This document shows, in pieces, positions 44,791 to 51,820 of a stretch of DNA of 64,000 nucleotides (its first letter is position 1; each line of letters starts with the position of its first letter). The translations under genes and the position numbers were made by a program. The notes below the pieces were generated by a model. The model searched no databases, was not told where the DNA came from, and was given only the letters and a program-made list of their open reading frames with translations. Source of the stretch: Sphingobium estronivorans (lineage in GTDB: Bacteria > Pseudomonadota > Alphaproteobacteria > Sphingomonadales > Sphingomonadaceae); NCBI RefSeq assembly GCF_008692605.1, contig NZ_LFCT01000011.1, forward strand, positions 1 to 64,000, read 5' to 3'.

Positions 44791-45975
44791 TCATCCTGCC
44801 GTCAGCGTCTCGGGAAAGCTGGTGTGGATGAGGTGCACCAATTGCAATTGCCGATTGACGCCCAGCTTGGAGAAGATCGAGCGCAGATGCGCGCGGACGG
44901 TATTGTCGGCGATCCCCAGTTCCTGCGCGGCCTCCCCCACCGAAGCGCCGTTCGCCAGCGCGGCCGCAATCGCGCCTTCGGTCGGCGTCAGCGCGAACTG
45001 ACGGCACAGCGTCGGCCCGTCGATCCGCCGCTTGCGTGCCGGATCGGTGATCAGCAGGGCGACCGCGGGCACCGCCCCGGCATGCATGAAACCGGGCGTC
45101 GGAACGGGCTGCGCGATGACCATGACGTCGCCCCGTCCGGACGGCCGCTCGACCGCGAAGAGCTTGCGCGATCCGGCAGGCGCGCCGCGCACCTCGGCCA
45201 GCACCGCGCGGAACTGCCGGTCGGCATCGGCATCCGGCAGAAGGATCCGGCCGTCCGTCAACGCCAACCCATCCGCCTCCGCCAGGATCGACGCCGCGAC
45301 CTCGTTGATCTTGAGCACCCCGAAAGCGGAATCGAGCAGCACCGTGCCCACCGCGAACTGCTCCACCGCGTCGATCATCACCGCCCGCTCGGACCGGGAC
45401 AATTCCAGCCGCTGATAAATTTCGAGCGCCTGGCGCAGATGCGGCAGGATTTTTTCGACCCAGCGCCGCTCCGGCTGGGTAAAGGCTGTGCCGCCGGGCG
45501 CGCGCGACAGGCGCAACCGCGCCTCGAACCCGCTGGCAAGCCGCAGGTCGACCCCCAATATATGGGATGCGTCAATGCCGCCGAACCATTGTTTGTAATC
45601 CGGCACATTTTCCAGCGCCGCCTGCCCGATATATTCGTAAAGCGCGACGACCTGCCCCTCGGGCAGGTGGACGAACGGATCGATCAGCAGATAGCGGTCG
45701 ATATATTCCTGAATTTCCTGCGGCGTCGAGGTGGGCGTGATCACCGTACCCCGTCCCCCCGCATCGGACGGGACGAGGACGAGGGTGCCGTGCTTGGCGT
45801 CCACCTGCGCGCTCAGTTCCAGCAGGAAGGGGCGCCAGGGGTCCTCATCCACCAGCGAGGCGTTCAGGCTGAGGACAAGCGTCGAAAAGCTTTCCACCGG
45901 ATCTAAAGGGATACCCAACTCAACGTCTCCGGCGGACCCGTTCCTGCAAAAACAGTTGCCGGCTTGTAGCGCCAT
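44791..45975 (-). CDS. LuxR-family (C-terminal HTH) transcriptional regulator
   Basis: A 394-aa protein: an N-terminal sensor region of about 300 residues with no domain I can name, and a C-terminal LuxR HTH around LTPTEGAIAAALANGASVGEAAQELGIADNTVRAHLRSIFSKLG. It is clearly paralogous to 47897-49048 in both halves (for example DPFVHLPEGQV against DPFIGLPEGQV, and NTVRAHLRSIF in both). Start uncertain: ATG at 45975 (AGGGGGAGGG just before it) is used, but alignment with the paralogue would also fit a TTG at 45918, giving 375 aa. The dispersed repeat copy 2 lies 82 bp upstream. Confidence 0.88.
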   Translation of the reverse strand: MALQAGNCFCRNGSAGDVELGIPLDPVESFSTLVLSLNASLVDEDPWRPFLLELSAQVDAKHGTLVLVPSDAGGRGTVITPTSTPQEIQEYIDRYLLIDPFVHLPEGQVVALYEYIGQAALENVPDYKQWFGGIDASHILGVDLRLASGFEARLRLSRAPGGTAFTQPERRWVEKILPHLRQALEIYQRLELSRSERAVMIDAVEQFAVGTVLLDSAFGVLKINEVAASILAEADGLALTDGRILLPDADADRQFRAVLAEVRGAPAGSRKLFAVERPSGRGDVMVIAQPVPTPGFMHAGAVPAVALLITDPARKRRIDGPTLCRQFALTPTEGAIAAALANGASVGEAAQELGIADNTVRAHLRSIFSKLGVNRQLQLVHLIHTSFPETLTAG

Positions 45976-46057
45976 CCCTCCCCCTGATTCCAGTCCGATC
46001 TGCGCCGCAATCGAAACTCGTGCAGGCTGCCGGACACGCCCCATGAGGATTTCATAC

Positions 46058-46126
46058 CTTGGTAAAGCCCGCGCGGCGCCTGAGCGAAACCCACTGGGAA
46101 TCGGTCGAAGACCGAGCGCGATGGTG
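46058..46126 (-). repeat. Dispersed 69-bp intergenic repeat, copy 2
   Basis: On the minus strand this matches copy 1 (29169-29237) at 63 of 69 bases, with 38 identical at the end. It begins right after the TGA stop of the SDR gene at 46127. The stem CGGTC/GACCG is kept while the bases around it vary. Neither copy is next to a mobile element. Confidence 0.8.
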
Positions 46127-46900
46127 TCAGATGCCAAAGCCGCCGGATACGCTGATCTTCTGCCCCGTGACATAGGCGGCCTCACGCGATGCCAGGAACA
46201 CCGCCGCATGGCCGATTTCCTCCGGCCGTCCCCAGCGTTTCAGCGCCAACTGCTGGCGCACCTCGTCCACCCAGGCCGGCGGAAACGCGCCCTGCCGGGT
46301 GAGCTCCAGGAACATGCCCGCCTCGATGACCCCGACAAGCACGCTGTTCGCGCGGATATTATACTGGCCCTCCTCGCGCGCGATGCCGCGCACCAGCGCT
46401 TCATTCGCCGCCTTGGGCGCGACCGACAGGCCGTCCTTGTCGGGCCAGCGATCATGCCCCGCCGAACCGAGCGTGACGAAGGACCCGCCGCCCATCGCCC
46501 GGAAATGGGGCAGCGCCGCCTTCACCACGTTGAAAAAGCCATGCACCTCGACATCGATGGCGCGCTGCCACTGGTCATGCGTGGTGTCGGCCAGCATCCG
46601 CTGATCGACCAGCGGCCCCGCGCCCCAGACGATGCTGTGCACCCGGCCATGCGCGGCGACGGCCTGGTCGATGACCGCCTCGACCTCGCCCGAATCGCGG
46701 ACGTCGACGCGATGGGTGGTGGCCTTGCGGCCCAGCGCGCCGATCTCCTCCGCCACGCGCGCCGCCGCATCGGGCTTGCTGTAACAGGTGACGGCGACAT
46801 CGCTCCCCGCCGCGGCGAAGCATTTCGCCACGGCGGCGCCGATCCCGCCGCTGCCGCCGAACAGCAGGACGCAGCCCTCGGGGAAACGTCCTTCGGTCAT
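46127..46900 (-). CDS. SDR family protein lacking the catalytic Tyr
   Basis: A 257-aa SDR-fold protein with a GGSGGIG cofactor loop and Ser in TLGSAGHD, but at the YxxxK position it has S159-V-A-P-K163: the catalytic Tyr is Ser while Lys is kept. NNAG is replaced by WGAG. Either another residue does the job, or the protein is non-catalytic. C-terminus GQKISVSGGFGI is normal. The ATG at 46900 has GAGAGGGA before it; it follows the partner SDR by 17 bp. The same operon probably includes the LuxR gene downstream or ends at the repeat. Confidence 0.85.
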   Translation of the reverse strand: MTEGRFPEGCVLLFGGSGGIGAAVAKCFAAAGSDVAVTCYSKPDAAARVAEEIGALGRKATTHRVDVRDSGEVEAVIDQAVAAHGRVHSIVWGAGPLVDQRMLADTTHDQWQRAIDVEVHGFFNVVKAALPHFRAMGGGSFVTLGSAGHDRWPDKDGLSVAPKAANEALVRGIAREEGQYNIRANSVLVGVIEAGMFLELTRQGAFPPAWVDEVRQQLALKRWGRPEEIGHAAVFLASREAAYVTGQKISVSGGFGI

Positions 46901-46917
46901 TCCCTCTCTCCAGCCGA

Positions 46918-47688
46918 TCAGGGCGCGACCCAGTCGCCGCCATTCACGTCGAGCGCGACGCCGTTGACCTCGCTGGCATAGTCGGACAGCAGGAAATAGA
47001 CCGCCTTGGCGCAATCCTTGTCCGGCGGGATATGCCCGACGGGAATGCGCGCCGCCGTCTCCGCGCGCAGCGCCTTGCCGCCATCGGGCAGGCTGGCAAA
47101 GAAATTGTCGAGCGGCACGCCGTCCATCCAGCCCATCAGCGCCGTGTTGACGCGAATGCCCGTCCCGCCCAGTTCGACGGCGAGCTGGCGCGACAGCTGG
47201 GACAGCGCCGATTTTCCCATGGCATAGCCACCTTCGCCCGGATTGGGCTTACGCGTCGCCAGCGTCGAGATGTTGACGATCGATCCCGATTTCTGATTGC
47301 GCATCGTCGGGATCACGGCCTGCGCCATCCGCAGCCCGCCGACCGCGATCACGTCCAGCGCGCGGCTGATCTGGTCGATCTGGGCGGATTCGAGCACGGA
47401 CCAGTCCGGGTGATAATAGGCCGAATGCACCAGACCGTCGATGCGGCCGAACGCCTTGAGCGTCTCTTCGGCCAGCCGACGGCACTGCGCCATGTCGCCG
47501 ACATCGGTGGGCACGGCAATCGCCTCGCCCCCGGCCGCGACAATGTCATCGCGGATCGCGTTGATCGCTTCGACCGAGCGGGCGGAGATCGCCACCTTCG
47601 CGCCTTCGGCCGCCGCGCCCCGGCAAAGCGCCTGCCCCATGCCCGGTCCCGCACCGGTAATGATGACCACCTTGTCCTTCAGGATCAT
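46918..47688 (-). CDS. SDR family oxidoreductase
   Basis: A 256-aa SDR with GAGPGMG cofactor loop, SARS after beta-2, Ser in NISTLA and YAMGK catalytic pair; the NNAG position reads HSAYY, unusual. It ends DVNGGDWVAP. ATG at 47688 follows AAGGAGAG. It is first of a two-SDR unit whose second member lacks the catalytic Tyr, so the two might form a mixed oligomer. It is divergent from the LuxR-type gene at 47897. Confidence 0.92.
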   Translation of the reverse strand: MILKDKVVIITGAGPGMGQALCRGAAAEGAKVAISARSVEAINAIRDDIVAAGGEAIAVPTDVGDMAQCRRLAEETLKAFGRIDGLVHSAYYHPDWSVLESAQIDQISRALDVIAVGGLRMAQAVIPTMRNQKSGSIVNISTLATRKPNPGEGGYAMGKSALSQLSRQLAVELGGTGIRVNTALMGWMDGVPLDNFFASLPDGGKALRAETAARIPVGHIPPDKDCAKAVYFLLSDYASEVNGVALDVNGGDWVAP

Positions 47689-47776
47689 GCCTTCTCTCCT
47701 TCGATGCTGCCGCACGCCCCGACGGAGCGCGCCTTGGACCTGGGGCTAATGAAGGGCGGGCGCCGCCACTTCCCTC

Positions 47777-47833
47777 AATTTGACTAGGCCCATCCCTTGC
47801 GCTGCCGACCCCTGACACTGCTTAGTCCAAATG
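47777..47833. promoter_or_regulatory. Paired TTTG-ACTA sites between divergent SDR and LuxR genes
   Basis: AATTTGACTAGG (47777-47788, plus) and, on the minus strand, CATTTGGACTAAG (47833-47821) face each other in the 208-bp promoter region. Related AAATTGACTATG (54492-54503) and, on the minus strand, AAATCGACTAGAG near 50630-50643 lie upstream of other genes of this block. A LuxR-type regulator is the natural candidate. Confidence 0.45.
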
Positions 47834-47896
47834 GACGTGGCGGGTCGTTCCATGCGACGGTAAAAATGAGGGAAAATAGATTGGGAGAGGTCTGCC

Positions 47897-49048
47897 TTGG
47901 ACAGCGCGAATGCCGTCGACGGGATTTCGGTCCCGTTGCTCAAACTCTATTCCGGCCTGTCGGGTCCCGATCCCTGGGCCGAGTTTCTGACATCCGTCCG
48001 CCTGCATTTCGATGCTGCCTTCGCCACGGCCATTCTGACGCCGACCGCCGCGCAAAAGCCCGGCATGATCGTGACCCCCGATGTCGGACCGGCCGCCATC
48101 GACATGGCCGGGGAATTTTTCCCCTGCGATCCGTTCATCGGCCTGCCCGAAGGCCAGGTGATTTCCTCCACCCGCTTCGTCGGCAAACAGGTCTATCGCG
48201 CCAGCCGCTTCTATCGGGACTATGTCGCGCATTACGGAATCGGCGACATTCTGGGCATCGACCTCATGGCCCGCAGCGGTTTCCAGATGCGGGTACGGAT
48301 CTGCCGGTCGGACGACCGGGCCGATTTCACCCCGGACGAACATGACTGGCTGGGCCATTTCGTGCCCCATCTGCGCACGGCGCTGGACCTTTACGAACGG
48401 TTCCAGGCGCTGAATGGCGAGGACGATATCTACGACAATGCGATCGAACAGCTTTCCATCGGGACGATCCTGCTCGACCGGACCGGCAGTGTGGTCCGTT
48501 GCAACGGCATCGCCCGCACAGTGCTGGACGAACGGGACACGATCCGGCTGGTGGGCAACCGGCTCAGCTTTTCCAGCCCCGCCGCGGACCGCAAATTCCG
48601 CAAGGCCATAGCCGAACCGCGCGAAACGGGCGCGGCACTCAAATTCATGCGCGTCGAGCGGCTTTCGGGCCGCCGCGACATCGGCATCGCGATCCGTCCG
48701 CTGCCTTCCCGTTCCGTGGGCGCGGCGCCGACCATGGCCCTGTTCCTGACGGACCCGCAAAGACAGGCGGCGCTGACGGGCAGGGCTGTGGCCGACATAT
48801 TCGGACTGACGCCGATGGAGGGCGAGATCGCCGCCTGCCTGTCGAACGGCCTGTGCCTCAGCCAGACCGCCGCCATCCTCAGCATCGCGCAGAATACGGT
48901 GCGCGCACATCTGCGGTCGATTTTCGACAAGCTGCGCGTCACCCGCCAATCGCAACTGGTGCAGCGGGTGCGGGTGGGCATGAGCGGCCTCGTCGCCTGG
49001 GCCTCCACGCCTCCCGGCACGACGGATGGGCCGCCGCTCGCCCATTGA
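47897..49048 (+). CDS. LuxR-family (C-terminal HTH) transcriptional regulator
   Basis: A 383-aa regulator and paralogue of 44791-45975. The sensor half has DPWAEFLTSVRLHF and FPCDPFIGLPEGQV; the HTH at about residues 305-360 reads LTPMEGEIAACLSNGLCLSQTAAILSIAQNTVRAHLRSIFDKL. The TTG start at 47897 is chosen because GGGAGAGG lies 6 nt upstream and it begins the region shared with the paralogue. It is divergent from an SDR operon, with two inverted sites between them, so it probably controls that operon. Confidence 0.9.
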   Translation: MDSANAVDGISVPLLKLYSGLSGPDPWAEFLTSVRLHFDAAFATAILTPTAAQKPGMIVTPDVGPAAIDMAGEFFPCDPFIGLPEGQVISSTRFVGKQVYRASRFYRDYVAHYGIGDILGIDLMARSGFQMRVRICRSDDRADFTPDEHDWLGHFVPHLRTALDLYERFQALNGEDDIYDNAIEQLSIGTILLDRTGSVVRCNGIARTVLDERDTIRLVGNRLSFSSPAADRKFRKAIAEPRETGAALKFMRVERLSGRRDIGIAIRPLPSRSVGAAPTMALFLTDPQRQAALTGRAVADIFGLTPMEGEIAACLSNGLCLSQTAAILSIAQNTVRAHLRSIFDKLRVTRQSQLVQRVRVGMSGLVAWASTPPGTTDGPPLAH

Positions 49049-49072
49049 GGGGCGGATTACTCCAAACCGGGT

Positions 49073-49327
49073 AAGCGCCCGTCCGCCATCGCTGCGGGCC
49101 TCTTTCGAAGCGGGTTTCGCCGCATCGGGCGGCGTCAAGGAAATGACGCTGGAAGGCGCGGTGCGGATCGCGGGAAACCGGGGGCCGCCGCCTCTATCGT
49201 GCGCACCGTCCGCAGCCGCCCGGTCTATCGCGTCGAGACGCTCGCCGTCATGACCTTCGACGACGCGGGCCTGATCACGGAAATGATCGCCTGTTGGGGA
49301 CCGGAAAACATCACGCAGGAGGGCTGA
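49073..49327 (+). pseudogene. Broken ketosteroid-isomerase / NTF2-fold gene remnant
   Basis: There is no intact gene in this 309-bp gap, but two phases give pieces of one protein: the first reads LRASFEAGFAASGG then KEMTLEGAVRIAGN, and after a frameshift near 49175 another phase continues ASIVRTVRSRPVYRVE, then LAVMTFDDAGLITEM and IACWGPENITQEG to a TGA at 49325-49327. The second half matches the C-terminal strands of steroid delta-isomerase-like proteins, where a beta-strand with FDxxGLI is followed by WGPENI. The 5' part is lost. It is probably a decayed gene, unless a sequencing error produced the frameshift. Confidence 0.6.
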
Positions 49328-49357
49328 CGCCCTCCCACGCTTTCGGGCATTTTCCCC

Positions 49358-50446
49358 TTATCTTTTGATGTCCTTCAGCTTGACCACCCTGGCGGCGGGC
49401 AGCGGATGCTCGGTCGCCCCGGCCCAGCGCAGCAAAGCCGTGCCCTCGCCATGGCCGGCGGTGTCGAGCCAGTTGCCGAAGCCCGGATCCTCCGCCGCGA
49501 CGACCATGATCAGGCGGCCGTCCGGCTCGAGCCGCGCCGTGCTCTGGTTCACCGTGACGTCCAGGAAGCGATAGTCGAGGGATTCCATCCACCAATTATC
49601 GACCTGGAAATTCCAGTAATAGCATGACGGCGGCGTCACTTCGATCAGCCAGGCCTCATCCGGCGCCAGTTTCCAATAGGCATGGGCATAATAAATGTCC
49701 TTGGCCCCGCCGCCTTTCTGGAACATCGACTGATCGATGTCGGGGAAGATGTTGGGCGTTTCCCGGAACATTTTCGACCAGTCGATGAAGGTATTGACGA
49801 TGCCGCGCACGAAAGCAGTCGTCTCCTTCAGCCCGGCGCCCAATGCCGCCGCGTCGAGCGGGGCCGGCGTGGCCGGTCCGCCGATGCGCTCGATCTTGAA
49901 CTCGCCCGGCTTTTCCTTGGTCCGGTCGAGATAGCTTTGCCGCACGATGATCATGCTGGCGTCCGGTTCCAGCCGCAGCCAGTTCTTCGGCTGCGGCGTG
50001 GTGCTGGCGATGATCTCCGCCACGCCGTCCGGTCCCCATTCGATTTCGCTGTCGACCAGCGCGCCGGTCGCCTTGTTGGTGCCGTCCTCATGATAGCGGA
50101 AGGCGTTGGCGACGATCGACAGATAGGCCATGGTCCCGCGCTTCACGGTAATCCGATAATCGAATTCGCCGCTGATCTTCGCGTTCCAGTACACATTGTC
50201 GGGATTGTCCGCGCCGATCTTCCCCGTCGTGTGGCTCAGTTGGTAGAAGAAGGGGAAACTGGGATCGCGCGCCTCGATATGCTGTTCCAGCCCCAGACGC
50301 AGCAAGCGGGTCAGATAGCGATAGCCCTCCGCCCGGTCGAGCGGGGCGGCAGGGTTGTCGGGCGAGAGGATGATGTCTCCCAGATTCGCCAGCTCGCCGC
50401 AGAAATCGCGCCAGGCCTTGCCGTTGATCACCGAATCGTCGCTCAT
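49358..50446 (-). CDS. DUF1214 domain-containing protein
   Basis: A 362-aa protein. The C-terminal ~120 residues carry the DUF1214 pattern (YYWNFQVDNWWMESLDYRF, then VNQSTARLEPDGRLIMVVAAEDPGFGNWLDT). The N-terminal part is soluble with no signal peptide, unlike DUF1254/DUF1214 proteins that are exported. The function of the family is not established; it recurs next to steroid or aromatic catabolic genes in actinobacteria and sphingomonads. Start ATG at 50446, with AGGAGAG 5-6 nt upstream; another ATG is at 50449. It is divergent from the NTF2 protein at 50703. Confidence 0.88.
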   Translation of the reverse strand: MSDDSVINGKAWRDFCGELANLGDIILSPDNPAAPLDRAEGYRYLTRLLRLGLEQHIEARDPSFPFFYQLSHTTGKIGADNPDNVYWNAKISGEFDYRITVKRGTMAYLSIVANAFRYHEDGTNKATGALVDSEIEWGPDGVAEIIASTTPQPKNWLRLEPDASMIIVRQSYLDRTKEKPGEFKIERIGGPATPAPLDAAALGAGLKETTAFVRGIVNTFIDWSKMFRETPNIFPDIDQSMFQKGGGAKDIYYAHAYWKLAPDEAWLIEVTPPSCYYWNFQVDNWWMESLDYRFLDVTVNQSTARLEPDGRLIMVVAAEDPGFGNWLDTAGHGEGTALLRWAGATEHPLPAARVVKLKDIKR

Positions 50447-50702
50447 CATCTCTCTCCTATGTGCCTTGTGATCTCGCAACATGATCCTAGCAGCCTCACC
50501 GGCGCCGCCGCCTCCCAAATGGGAGCAGGACGGCAGCCCGTGTATCGACCGCGATGCGGAGCGCCCGCCCGCTTTTGTTGTCGCATCGTTGCTTGCGAAA
50601 AGCCGGGTTCCACCTTTTCGCACGACGCTCTAGTCGATTTGGGGGTGTTCGACCGGGGGAACATCGCGCGATTCTCCCCCACGAAACAGAAGGAGAGACT
50701 GA

Positions 50703-51068
50703 ATGAATACGGCAGACATGCCGCTGGCATCGCTGAACGCGGTGAAGGCGCAGGATCGCGAAGGATGGCTCGCCCTGTTCGAGGATGACGCGATCGTCCA
50801 GGACCCGGTGGGTCCGTGCGAATGGGACCCGACTGGCGAAGGCCAGCATGGCAAGGAAGCGATCGGCCGCTTCTACGACATGTTCATGGGTTTCCAGAAA
50901 TCGCTGGACTATGAGATTCACTATCAGGTGGCCCGTGGCAATGAGGCCGCCCTTTACGTGACGCTGCATGTCACGATGAAGGACGGCACCGTGAACTCGA
51001 CGAAGGCCATCAATATCTACAAGGCGTCGGAAAACGGCAAGATCGCCTCGCTGCGCTCCTTCTGGTGA
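50703..51068 (+). CDS. NTF2 / steroid delta-isomerase-like protein
   Basis: A 121-aa NTF2-fold protein of the ketosteroid-isomerase type: WLALFEDDAIVQDPVG contains the Asp region after helix 1 (the isomerase base sits about here), and the C-terminal AINIYKASENGKIASLRSFW is the typical last strand pair. It may shift a double bond or bind a polycyclic compound. AAGGAGAGA precedes the ATG. It is close to the DUF1214 gene (divergent) and to a broken homologue at 49073. Confidence 0.88.
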   Translation: MNTADMPLASLNAVKAQDREGWLALFEDDAIVQDPVGPCEWDPTGEGQHGKEAIGRFYDMFMGFQKSLDYEIHYQVARGNEAALYVTLHVTMKDGTVNSTKAINIYKASENGKIASLRSFW

Positions 51069-51129
51069 GGACGCCATGGCGCTGCCCTGCCGCGCGGGGC
51101 AGCGCCGGTCGCGGCGGGACCGGCCCATC

Positions 51130-51615
51130 CTATCCGGCAAGCGGTCGCGCGCCGTTCGCCCGCGTCGGCCGGATGATGCCGAAATCGCGCCCATGCCGGG
51201 ACAGATCACCGACCAGATCATTGCCCATGGTCCGGTCAACGATCCGCCAGCGTCCGTCGATCTTTTCCAGCCGGTCAAGATAATCGCCGCCGATGACCGG
51301 GTGGAGCGGGCCCTCATCGACCTGCTGGAACACCATGACATAGGAACTGACGCGCGCCTTCCCATCGCCTTCGGGAACGATCATCACATTGGCCAGCATG
51401 TGCCGGGTGCGCGGCATGCCATCGGCGTAAGTCAGCACCCAGTCGCGGAACGACTTCGCCACGGCGGCGGGATCACGGTCGGCCAGGATCGCGCCGCCGC
51501 TGCGCACCACGGCATCACCCAGCAATTCCCCCACCGCATCGAAATCGCCCGCATCCAGAGCAAAGGGATAGCTGAACAGCACATTCTGAATGGCGAAATA
51601 ATCGTCGGCGGTCAT
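51130..51615 (-). CDS. SnoaL-like / NTF2-family protein
   Basis: A 161-aa cone-fold protein: TADDYFAIQNVLFSYPFALDAGDFDAVGELL helix pair, then SSYVMVFQQ, and YLDRLEKIDGRWRIVDRTMGND as the last strands, typical of SnoaL_4. ATG at 51615 has GGGAGA 7 nt upstream. It is downstream of nothing in the same direction except the region before the TonB receptor stop, and converges on the NTF2 gene at 50703. The catalytic Asp/His are not assigned. Confidence 0.87.
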   Translation of the reverse strand: MTADDYFAIQNVLFSYPFALDAGDFDAVGELLGDAVVRSGGAILADRDPAAVAKSFRDWVLTYADGMPRTRHMLANVMIVPEGDGKARVSSYVMVFQQVDEGPLHPVIGGDYLDRLEKIDGRWRIVDRTMGNDLVGDLSRHGRDFGIIRPTRANGARPLAG

Positions 51616-51820
51616 GATCGTTTCTCCCATGCTCATTGCGACCCAATGAAGATGTCTGGGGCTTCGGTCCTGGGCGAAGCGAGCCGAAGGCCACCGAAGG
51701 GGAAAATGGGGACTTTCGAGAACGGCATTTCCGCAGGTGAGCATGGGACGCGGAGAAATTGAAGCGAGGCGCGCGCCTCGCTTCAACCCTTGGCAGCCCG
51801 CCATGGGCCGACCCCGCATC

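Noticed and set aside
46918..47688. Loss of catalytic residues in this SDR, considered because its NNAG motif is HSAYY
   Set aside because: Ser, Tyr and Lys of the active site are all present; only the structural motif differs, as in several other SDRs here.
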